Positions 13,164 through 22,972 of a DNA stretch of 64,000 nucleotides are shown here, one piece after another. The notes beneath the pieces were generated by a model. The model did not search any database, was not told the origin of the DNA, and was given only the letters and a program-made list of their open reading frames with translations. The translations under genes and the position numbers were made by a program. Source of the DNA: Pyronema omphalodes (lineage: Eukaryota > Ascomycota > Pezizomycetes > Pezizales > Pyronemataceae); NCBI GenBank assembly GCA_024516155.1, contig JAJJXM010000074.1:62001-126000 (forward strand), read 5' to 3'. How positions within the stretch are numbered: the stretch's first letter is position 1; the number at the start of each line of letters is the position of its first letter.

Positions 13164-13410
13164 CATCAACACGAGAAATACCAAAACTGGTAACATCATT
13201 AATTTCTGGGCATGTATTCATCAAACTAGAGACGACAAGATACAGAAGATGACAAGATGATAAGATACAAATGAAGTATTTTTTTACAACTCAGATTTCC
13301 ATATTTCTGTTTCTATCACTCTGTTGTGATGTTGTCATGTGCTATTAGATAAGTACAAATTCGGTTAAGAAGTCACTTTAAAATCTCGGATAATAGATAT
13401 GATCACAAGT

Positions 13411-13444
13411 CAACTATTAACTATTAACTATTAACTATCAACTA
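13411..13444 (+). repeat. Heptamer repeat ACTATTA
   Basis: Three to four tandem copies of the 7-mer ACTATTA, with the last copy altered. This is a short noncoding minisatellite. Confidence 0.65.
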
Positions 13445-15039
13445 GCTTGGCATGATTGCATACATAGTCGTACCATTGATTATTCAAAATTTAATAGATT
13501 ACATGCCATAGCCAAATTTGCTACCAATCGGTAACTTTGGGTGGAACTGATACTTTATGGCGATGGATGTTATGACTCGCTTATGTATGTACGCATAACT
13601 CATAAAGCCGGAATTTATCCTATGTATATCTGTTTCTTGATTTGGGTTTAGTAAGTCTTCATTTATCGGACTGTAGGACTGCATCGTATCGGTGTCGGTG
13701 AGATGACATGACGTGTTTCCAGAAGATTAAAAAAAAGGGGTTGTTCAAACAAATTAATTACTTAGGTACATAGCATCACATACCGCACTGACGAAACGCC
13801 TATCTGCCACAGTTGTTATGCATACTCCCGATTAATACATAAAACATTAGTTTGAAGCTCTGTTATGTACCTATTAACATATCTCGACCAGAAATAGAAT
13901 CTGTGCTGTTTAAGGTTTAAGGTTTTGGGTTTCATGTTTCATGTTTCAGGTTCCCGAGGCTGCTCGGTACGGGACGTGGGTACGAGGCATTCACTATTAA
14001 AGATTTGAATGTTTGGAATTTCTTTCGGACTGCGACGGACGTACGGGAACTTTGAACTGTAAATTGTTTTCTTTCTTTGTCTGGGATTGATACTGAGATC
14101 CAGGCATCCCATCCCGTATGGCATGAGTAGGAGTATGAGTATGAGTATGGATAACTGCATCGTTGCTGTTATTTTGTTTCGTTTTTTTTTCAAAGTGTCG
14201 TTTGTATGGTTTTCTTTTCGGTGCTGTTTAAAAATTTGGAGTATCAGTATTGGTTCGTCTAGAGTTTATGTACATACAAAGCAAAGTGAAACAGGTTCGA
14301 AAATTGCACTTCGGGTTTCGCGTTTCGCGTTTTGGATCCTCAATTCCCGATCCCGATCTCAACCATGACCACTCCGACTACGGCCACGACCTCCTCGTGT
14401 TCAACGATTCAAATTTCAACCCCGCTGGTTCGCCGCGGTTCGTCGGTTCGCCTGCCGCAGCCCAGTCCGCCCAGTCCGATGGTAGAGAAAGTCAAGCACG
14501 CTAGAGTCGGCTGAATCCCGCCAATACCACGCTAGCGAGCAAGCCAGTGCGGCGGCGAATCGGAGCGATTGATGATAGTCATTGCGCATGAAGCTAAGGC
14601 GGAACGGTGGTAGTGCTGGCTTAAATTGGTAGGAGGAATCTTGGCTTGCGGGGATCATTCTGCAGGGCTGCAAGGATGTGTTGTCGGGCTCAAGTGACAG
14701 CCGAGCTGCGTGTTGTAGCCTTGTCGGCAGGCTTTGTCGGCTGCGGCGAGATTCTATGTATGGCACACTGAAATCACATTCGGATTGCAACCGGAAATGC
14801 ATACATATGCAATTATGTATGGTTATTGATATTCCACCATACAGAGAAGAATGTAAATCTTGAAATAAAAATGATCAGATCAAGTCACAAACATTCCAGT
14901 CGTAATCTTTTCTTTGAAAGAAGGACGGCGTTTGAAGGTACATACATACGGTGCAAAGACGGTCGACCGTCATCCTGGGACCTGTAGCACACCCTGGCAA
15001 ACTGCTGCGAAACCTGCAGATTCGCGGCCTGCAAATCCG

Positions 15040-15623
15040 AGACCTGCGCACCCCACCCCCGCACATCTTCCACCCTTCCCGCACATCTTCCCACCATACC
15101 TCTCCCGCACGTCTTCCACCCCCCCTCCACCCCCCCACACACACATCTTCCACCTCCACACACCCCACACCCTCAATGTAATTAAATCCGCGCTAGACAA
15201 CCGTTTCTGCAGAAACCCACCTCAAATGTGACTCACGACAAACCCCTGCTTTCCACGCCCTGCCTCAGCAGCCCTGTAAAATCGGCAAAATCCTAGTTAG
15301 CTTGGCTTGCGCTAAATCAAGCCGATCAAACAGCAAGCGGGATCATATCATAACTCATCATCTTCTCCCACTGCACATTCGACTTTCTTCCTTTTCTACG
15401 ACTACTTACTGTTATACCTTATAAACGACACGAGTATTCCCCTCTCCATCCTTATTATCAGCATTATCGTCAGTCGCATCCTTATTCAGTATCTTTTTCC
15501 TTTATCTTTTTTTCGCATCCGGTTCTTGGTCGCATTATTACCCTACCCTACGATATTCGTTATCCGTTATCTCACTGAGGCTTGGAAACTTTCCGTCCTG
15601 TCACGAGCGTACTATTGCCTGAA
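15040..15623 (+). promoter_or_regulatory. Upstream and 5' leader region of the Argonaute gene
   Basis: A strongly C-rich stretch at about 15045-15175 repeats a CATCTTCCACC-like unit. A second pyrimidine-rich stretch runs from 15355 to 15530. Pyrimidine-rich tracts just upstream of the transcription start are common in filamentous fungal promoters, so this is the likely promoter and 5' UTR. No specific factor site is assigned. Confidence 0.45.
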
Positions 15624-18600
15624 ATGTCTGGATCCAACAGAGGCAGAGGAGGAGGAGGGGGGGACAGAGGAGGGAGCCGTAATTTGCAGGTCGGTCAGGG
15701 TCGTCCCGGAGGACGGGGAGATGGTGGTGCACCTGGAGGAGGTAGAGGATACTCGGGTGGGGGAGGTTATCGCGGCGGTGGAGGTTATCCATCTGACGGT
15801 GGCCGAGGCAGAGGAGGTCGGGGTAGGGGTGGGTATCAAGGCGGCGGCGGGGGCGGCGGCGGGGATTTTGGAATATTCAACGAAAGGGAGCCTATCGACC
15901 GTGCAGCTCTCCTGGCCAGAAACAGGGCCGCGGATATATCAATTCAAAAGGTCGAACCAAGCGGACACGAGGCAGGTTTCCCACGGAGAGTAATGTATGG
16001 TTCGGAACCGATTCCGGGACAATCAAGGAACCTGAGCACCATTGTAAGAGCAAACTTTTTCGAAGTAATGTTGCAATCCTCGGCTCCATTTCAACAATAC
16101 GATGTCAACGTTGTAGCGATGAAAGACCCACGACCTACAAACCAACAGTCCGAGGACGCAGACCAGCCGGTCAAGGGGAAACGCAATCAGAGGCAACTTC
16201 TTCTCAATCTTTTACAGAATGATCAATTTCGAGAAACCTTCGGAGATAGCAGTTCCGTCGCTCATGACGGTGCAAAGTCTATCATCTGCATCAAAAAATC
16301 ACCCCAGCCTGTATCCGGGCCTTATATCGTTGAACTCAAGTACAACGACACCGCTACTACAGCTTCGACGGCAGCAGCGAGGTCTCCACCAAGATACAAG
16401 GTCACCCTGGTGCATGTAGCTGAGCTTACCACAGCCGATATTCTCGCACATTGCTGCGGTAAGAAGGTGCAAAAAGGTGATGGCACGGTCTACGAGCCAT
16501 CGGTTATGATTAGGGCGTTAAACATAATTCTTGCGCAGTTTCCGCTTCTCCCTCGATCTGACGGAAAGACTGTTGTCGGCGTGGGACAGAATAAGTTTTT
16601 CGTTTTGGATGATAACAAAGACTTGGGTGATGGGCTGATTGCCTGTCGTGGTTATTATTCCTCGGTTCGCCCTACCCTTGACCGTCTGTTGTGCAACATC
16701 AACGTTTGCACGGCTGCGTTCTTCAAGGAGGAAGTACTTGATAGGATCGTTCCGCTTTTGGACATGCCCAGGGGCATTACCCGGAAGTCTCTCAACGGCC
16801 TTCGAATTCGGACCAGACAGGGGACTAAATTTACCTTGAGGGGTATTACCACTGTTCCCGCGTCGGAATTGTCCTTTTTCGATGGGACGGCGAAAAAAAA
16901 TGTCCGAGTTGTAGACTACTACAAAGAAAGTATGTATAAAATTAGTGATCATGTTCTGCTTGCATAACTAATGCGTCTTTAGAGCACAATCTAATTGTTA
17001 GAGGCGACCAGCCATGTGCGTTTTCCATCAACGGCGCAGGCCAAAAGTCATACTATCCGGTAGGGATTTGCAAAATCGAACCCGGACAGATATTCTCATC
17101 CCCCTTGACTTCCGAACAAACTACCAGAATGCTGGAAATTGCTTGTCGTAGCCCAAAGTCGAATGCCGAACTCATCACCAATGAAGGGTTGAATATACTT
17201 GGCCACGCCGTACAGATAAAAAATCCTGTTCTCCAAACATTCGGTATTAGTATCAAAAAGACCATGGAAGTTGTCTCCGCCCGCGTTCTTGCCGCCCCAA
17301 CAGTCAGATACCTCAAGAGCTCCAAGGAGCCCGAGGATGCCTCCTGGAACTTACGTAGCACCGAATTTGTGAAAGGAGGGCATCTTAGCCAATGGGCAGT
17401 ACTGAAACTATCCTTACCCGAAAGAGATAAACAAGGACCGCCTATCGAGGAGCTACGACAAATCGGTGCATCGTTCAAAGCGGCTTGCAAGTCTTATGGA
17501 TTGCGGGTGGACGGGGACTGCAAACTCTTGGATTGCCCGGTGTATCAAGATACACCAAATACATATAATATACCGAACCATAAGGATTACGATAGATTTC
17601 GTAACAAAGTTGCAGTTGCACTGGAACGTACCCTTAGGCGCCCCGAGAACAAATCTCTTCGTTTTGTGTTGATTGTACTTCCGGATACCGACCAGCGGAA
17701 CTACAACCATGTTCGAACCGTCTGCGATGTCGTCGTCGGAATTGCCGCGTGTTGCGTGCAATACAGCAAGGTCAGGGCCCTTCAACCGGCATACCTTGCA
17801 AACGTAATTATCAAAGCAAATCTTAAGCTACATGGCAGAAACCATGAGCTCCAACCGGGTACTCTTGATCTTTTAGGTCAAGATACAATCGTCATTGGAG
17901 CCGACGTTACCCATCCTACTGCGCAGGTCTCAGTTAAATATACGCCGTCCATTGCCGGTGTTGTCGGAAGCGTCGACAGCAAATGCAATTACTTCCCCGG
18001 ATGTCTTCGATTGCAGACATCGCGCCAAGAGGTATATCCCTAATCTCATTTCTCAATTCAGAATATTGCCAGAATATTACTAATCAACACATTACTTTAG
18101 ATGATCGAGCACCTCCAGGAGCAAGTCGTCTCCCGTATCCAGCTATACGTCAAAAACACAAAAGTCCTTCCCTCCAAGCTTCTCTACTTCCGCGACGGAG
18201 TATCCGAGGGTCAATACCCTCAACTCATCGAACAAGAGCTCCCAAAACTAAAAGCAGCCTGCGAATCGATGAAAATCAAAAACTGCAAGATTACCATGAT
18301 AGTCTGTGGCAAGCGTCACCACGCTCGATTCTACCCCACCGATCCTGCACACAAAGCGAAAAACGGAAACAACAAACCCGGCACAATTATCGACCGTGGC
18401 GTAACCTCAATCGCGAATCATGATTTCTATCTTCAAGCCCATCATGGTCTGCAAGGAACTGCAAGATCCGCCCATTACTATGTCATCCATGATGATAATA
18501 AGTATAATACGGATAAACTCCAGGTCCTCACGAATAACCTTTCCTATCTTTTCCCGAGAGCTTCTAAGGCGGTTTCTTATATCCCCCCTGCATACGCTGC

Positions 18601-18787
18601 CGATATCCTCTGTGAAAGAGGAAGATGTTACATTCAGAATTTGTTGGCGGGAGATGCATCGGGTTTGACGATTACCGGTCACCAGGATGTTAGGAAACAG
18701 GAGGAAGAGAGGGTTATGGAAGAGGCAAAACGGAAATTCCAGAATGGTCCAAAACCGGTGATTGCGGATACCATGTTTTTTATGTAG
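15624..18787 (+). CDS. Argonaute (QDE-2/AGO-type slicer), 3 exons, 1,013 aa
   Basis: Exons are 15624-16929, 16983-18031 and 18101-18787. Introns of 53 and 69 nt have GTATGT and GTATAT donors and TTTAG acceptors, and frame is kept. I chose the ATG that begins MSGSNRGRGG. An ATG 42 nt upstream is in frame but lies outside the RGG domain. Residues 5 to about 80 are Gly/Arg-rich (RGG), then ArgoN, linker 1, PAZ (about 320-430), Mid and PIWI. The PIWI catalytic set is complete: D743 in IGADVTHP, E785 in TSRQE at the exon 2 end, D817 in FRDGVSEGQ and D953 in PPAYAAD. Spacings agree with human AGO2 D597/E637/D669/H807, with Asp at the last position. The protein ends MFFM, like the usual hydrophobic AGO C-terminus. 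It should bind small RNAs and cleave complementary RNA in quelling. Slicing is inferred from residues only. Confidence 0.95.
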
Positions 18788-19342
18788 GGGACTTAGGGAT
18801 GGATAGGGAACGAGCGGGCCGGGGTGGGTCAAGAGGTGAGGATAAGGGTGTGAGGGGGGTGGAGGGGAGTGAGATGAAAGAGAAGAATTTTATGATGCCG
18901 CAGGTTGTGTGCAATGAGTTTCGAATACCTTTGGTTTTTTTGGTTTTTTGGATTTTTTGTAGTTTATTTCATATTCTATTGTGTGTCTAAAACGGTCTAA
19001 TGACAATTCTCGGCGATGATCGCTTGCGGAAGTCGTTTTTTGTTTTTATTTTTTTTTTTGGTTTTTGGAGTATATTGAAATTGATACCAATTTTGTTTTA
19101 GCTACATGTATGATTTTGTTTTCGTTGTTTGTTTCTAAACCCGTGAGTGCATGTGAAATGTTAGAAATAAAGCCTATGCATCTTGCATCAGTCATGCGAG
19201 GGGTTAGAGGTGGTTGATGTCATGGTCTGCTGTGCACTTGCGGTTGAATTTGCGTGATCTAGTCACCAATAGGCAGTCCAGTCTCTTCAGTACTACTTGT
19301 CCGAGCCCTGCCAAAAAGAAAAAGTTGACGGATGATTATAGA

Positions 19343-19471
19343 ACCGTTGGAGCCGTTGGTAGCGTTGGAACCGTTGGTAGCGTTAGTTGTGTTGGTGGTG
19401 ATGGTAGCGTTAGTTGTGATGGTAGCGCTGGTGGTGATGGTAGCGCTGGTGGTGTTGGTGGTGGTAATATT
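19343..19471 (+). repeat. Minisatellite, GTTGGTAGC / GGTGATGGTAGC units
   Basis: Imperfect tandem repeats of a 9-12 bp GTTGGTAGCG-like unit that drifts into GGTGGTGATGGTAGCG. The repeat keeps a Gly/Ser/Val-rich open frame, but nothing else suggests that it is translated. Confidence 0.75.
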
Positions 19472-20212
19472 GTCACAGTATGCGGTATGCGGTATGTTAA
19501 GTTATGAATAGATCTTGCTTCGTGGTTATGTACGGCTGGAACTGAAAATGTTTTGCGCGGTATGTAGGAGCGGATATGGACGGATTTGGATTCGGGGTTT
19601 GAAGTTTGATGCGGCAGAGAGAGGGTATGGTGGGGGGGAATGGGGTATGGGGTATGCGGCGGAGAGGGGTTTTGAGGCTGAGTTTTTGGTGGGAGTTTGA
19701 TGTTTGATGCGGCAGAGAGGGGGTTGTGGATGCGGCGGAGAGGGAGAGCGTATGGTGAAGCGTATTGTTGCTATTGAGAATTCGGGTAGGTAGTGTTTGT
19801 TTGTTGTTCTTGTCTTTTCTTTTCTTTTCTGAGCTCTCTAGGCTGTCTTGGATCTCTCAGCTCTCTCAGACCTCTCGGCTCTTTCAGACCTCTCACCTTG
19901 CGTTACGCTCAGAGGTGTTGCAATTCATCCTATTATCTTATTATCCTTTGATGATTGTGAAGCCTTATGATAGCCTCATATCCTCGTAACCCGTAGCCGT
20001 CAACCCGTAACTTTTAACTTTTATCATTTATTGATTGAACAAGGACGAAGACGAAGACAATGATAATGGTAATGGCAGGGACGAAGATAATGATAATGAT
20101 AATTATAATTATAATGATAAACAAAAAAATACTCTCGTTTGTGTCTGCGTCCATGACCAAATTTCACATCCTGTGGAAGTTTTCTTGTAAATTCACTGCT
20201 CTTCTAGCCGCA

Positions 20213-20315
20213 GTTGAAGTTGAAGTTGAAGTTGAAGTTGAAGTTGAAGTTGAAGTTGAAGTTGAAGTTGAAGTTGAAGTTGAAGTTGAAGTTGAAGTTG
20301 AAGTTGAAGTTGAAG
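20213..20315 (+). repeat. Hexanucleotide microsatellite (GTTGAA)n, about 17 copies
   Basis: A near-perfect hexamer array of about 103 bp. Any frame through it would encode a dipeptide repeat such as Val-Glu. I take it as a noncoding microsatellite. Its perfection suggests that it is young and length-variable. Confidence 0.95.
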
Positions 20316-21236
20316 CAACGACAAATTCCGCTGATTCGCGGATTTGCTAATCTGCGGACGTTATGATGTTATGAAAGGGATAGGAATTGGGGCCTGCTGA
20401 GTCTGCTCCGGCTGATGGTACTGCAAAAATTGCGGAATGGATATAGGGGGTTGATAGCTGTCTCATGTAGTACCTTAGGTGGTAGTAAACGGCCGGAACG
20501 AAGACGTTGAAAATAAATACATGAAAAAAGAAAACATAAAAATAAAACAAAAATAAAACACAAAAAAGAGCGGCTCCAGGATGTAGTAATTTGTTGAAGG
20601 TCGCCTACAGTTCAGGTGTCTTGGCGGCACTTAGGGCTTACGTGACTGGCGCGTGGAGGTCGAGTTTTCACATTGGGTATATCTCCCTCTGTAGATGCGT
20701 GGAGCTAGATCACCGTGGTTCTCAATGAATACACTCCTCCACCTCCACCTTTCTCACGCATTCCCGTTTCACAGAACCAATTAGAATAGCAAGTGATACT
20801 CCAGACGGATTCGGACGCATCACACAGTGATGATGGAATATAGTGGTAATAGTTTGCTTCGAGTGGTAGGTTGTAATGGATATAGATACCATGATCTGGG
20901 AATTGGTAAATGGGGTGGTAATAGATATGTACATGTAGTTCAAAGCCAGAAAAAGACAGACCACGTTATGGCCTTTTCAAACTGTGTTACACCCTTGCGT
21001 GATGTGTCGTGATTTATCCCGGCTGGACACTCAGGGAATCCGGTGGTGATATCCACCTCCTGTGGTCCCTATTAGTTGATCAGAAATCAAGCATTCGGCA
21101 AACCATAAGGAAAGTTCTTGGTGGGTGCCTCAAGCTTGTCCGTGTTGCAGTCATCCACATCATTATCATGAAGGGCATGATAACGTGCTAATCTTGCAGT
21201 TCCTTGGAGAGACTATGTTGATACTGCAGAATCAGA

Positions 21237-21410
21237 GATTGCAAGGAGCTTCTTTTATAATTATCTGTTATCCGGTGATGATAATAATTATAATATGAAC
21301 GAGTTACAGATGCTTGCTGTGAAGTTTTCTCGTCTTTTCCCGCTCGAGGGCAAAAAACGTTGCGCGCCTTATATACCACTTACTTATGCTGCAAACGGTT
21401 TCTTGTTTCT
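21237..21410 (+). pseudogene. Relic of an Argonaute PIWI domain C-terminal part
   Basis: The piece starts with a LQGA-like segment matching GLQGT of the intact Argonaute. After a small deletion and frame change it continues GDDNNYNMNELQMLAV, then FSRLFPL, then YIPLTYAANG. The intact gene reads HDDNKYNTDKLQVLTN, LSYLFPR and YIPPAYAADI at these points. DNA identity is also clear, for example over GATGATAATAA. The last catalytic Asp is replaced by Asn and a frameshift is present, so it is dead. Only about 55 codons can be aligned. Alternatively it could be a fragment captured by recombination instead of a former full second gene. Confidence 0.7.
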
Positions 21411-22972
21411 CTTGCTTTTGCTAGGTGGAAAAGAAGTTGATAGTAATATGTAGCGTTAACGATTGGCGGGAGGGAATAAAATTGGGACTATTTATATGTA
21501 CATAAATTTTCTTTTTTTATCGTTTTGACATGGAGAGGCACATGTACGGTGTTGTAATACGCGTGCACAGTATACAAACCCTAAAACCAATCAGCGCTAT
21601 CACGTGTGAGTGAGTGTAGGTATCATTGCGTCAAATATATGGTGCCAAAAGACTGAAATCAACTTTACCCAATTAACCAATCCTATGAGGAAAGCATCGG
21701 GCCTCGAGTGATGCATTGTGCATTGCTGATTTTAAGACTGGTTACTGTTGAGGAGGATGGAGGGTTGTTGATTGATGGTGGGGTATTTAGGGTTGCGGAG
21801 ATGCATACTGGGGATGTAAAGCATGCATCATCTAGTTCTCCATTCGCAACTATACCCTTCACCCTCCACAACAACTGTGACGGAAAAAAACTTTTTATTC
21901 ACAAGAATCGATGATCTAAGAAAGGAATTATATCCTATTAAGTGTCGATGAACCGTAACAGCCTAGTCTCCGCGCCTCGTATATAACAAAGAACGACTTT
22001 GTTTTGCAACATAAACCCCCCCCCCCCCCCCCCTGCTCTGCCTAGAAACAAAAAATTCACAAGACTTATGAAATTATCGTAATCTTCTCCAAACATACAG
22101 CTCACTGCCAAAGATGTGTTTCCTTTTGGTCCTCAAATAGACGAGTGCACACCCTCTGCCGAACAACAATTCGGCTTATTCTTCTTCTGCTTTTTTTTTT
22201 CTGCCTGGAACAAGCGACGGGGGAACCTGAGGGGCGAAGCAGTGGTAGTTCTTCATTAAGTATCACGCGCGCTATACCAAAAGCGTTAGGTGTACACAAA
22301 CCATCACTCGTGATATACCAAAATTGGTCGTGTAGCAAAATACTTGACCCATGCGAACCCTAACCCATTGCAGAAAATGCTGTGTAAGACACTGGCTCCT
22401 ACTCCTCCTGAACTGAGGAATTTTTCTGAATTTCGCTACCGGAAATTCATTGAACCCTTTTTTCTTCCGATCTTTCCGAAACTGTTTCACACTTTCTTGG
22501 TTGTGGTTGGTTCAAGTGTTCCGAGGCCTGCCACCAATGTAGAAATGAGGTACACCAAACGGATCGTTGATTCGATTGAGAATCCTCGAATGAACAAGAC
22601 AGTGAAACGCAAAATGTTGCATACATCATTCAAAATCCAGTAGCAAGACATAGTATGAGTCAAATTATTTTTCCCGATATCTCTCTGTATCTGTTATCGC
22701 GAACTTGATGGAATTTTGGGGTTGTCGTGTATGTTGCATTAACAAAGTATTCCCTACTTTTGCTAACAGCGTCGCACACAATCTGCATGAGCCATGCGCA
22801 GAGCCTCAGCAGAGATCAGAGATCTGGCCAGGCATGCGGGGTAGCGCCCGCATTCTACGTCTACCATCACCCTATCTCCGTCGTTACCAACTACCATTAT
22901 TCCTCATCTATTCCAGTATTCTCCGTCTACGGTATTTCTGATCGACCACGTTGCCAGCACTGTCGAGGTGTT
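21411..22972 (+). promoter_or_regulatory. 5' flank of NLR gene A
   Basis: Much of this stretch (from about 21900) is a diverged copy of the upstream flanks of genes B and C (34000-35163 and 49400-50551). Examples are the shared segments ACAAGCGACGG, CCATCACTCG and CTCCTGAACTGAGG. Conservation of the flank with the gene shows that duplication included the promoter. No coding region other than the gene is supported. Confidence 0.6.
22016..22033 (+). repeat. Poly-C tract
   Basis: An uninterrupted run of about 18 C, about 0.95 kb upstream of gene A. Exact length is uncertain by nature. Confidence 0.85.

Larger units (their letters stand above)
9927..15039. other. Long gene-poor interval
   Basis: About 5 kb has no coding region I can support. 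It contains several homopolymer runs (for example G runs near 12162 and 12471) and AT-rich stretches near 12800-13070. Short open frames such as 10720-10977 and 14416-14802 (minus) have no domains or conserved copies and read as chance frames. A long noncoding RNA or a poorly conserved small gene cannot be excluded. Confidence 0.35.
18788..21236. other. Intergenic with simple repeats, no supported gene
   Basis: This begins with the Argonaute 3' UTR region, which is T-rich near 18930-19110. The rest has low-complexity G/T-rich and repeat DNA and no recognisable coding region. Part of the stretch just left of 21237 may be older Argonaute-derived sequence, but I could not align it. Confidence 0.35.

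Noticed and set aside
14416..14802. 128-codon minus-strand frame upstream of Argonaute
   Set aside because: No recognisable domain, no conserved copy in the window and no plausible splice partners. Treated as chance.
8244..15623. tRNA or rRNA genes in the long gene-poor interval
   Set aside because: I looked for B-box-like and clover-leaf patterns and found none I could fold by eye. A tRNA scan would be decisive.
15526..15993. 155-codon frame overlapping the start of the Argonaute gene
   Set aside because: It is an out-of-frame reading of the Gly/Arg-rich coding segment. The Argonaute frame explains the sequence fully.
20060..20350. Frame encoding a long Val-Glu repeat
   Set aside because: It is the translation of the GTTGAA microsatellite, with no other coding evidence.
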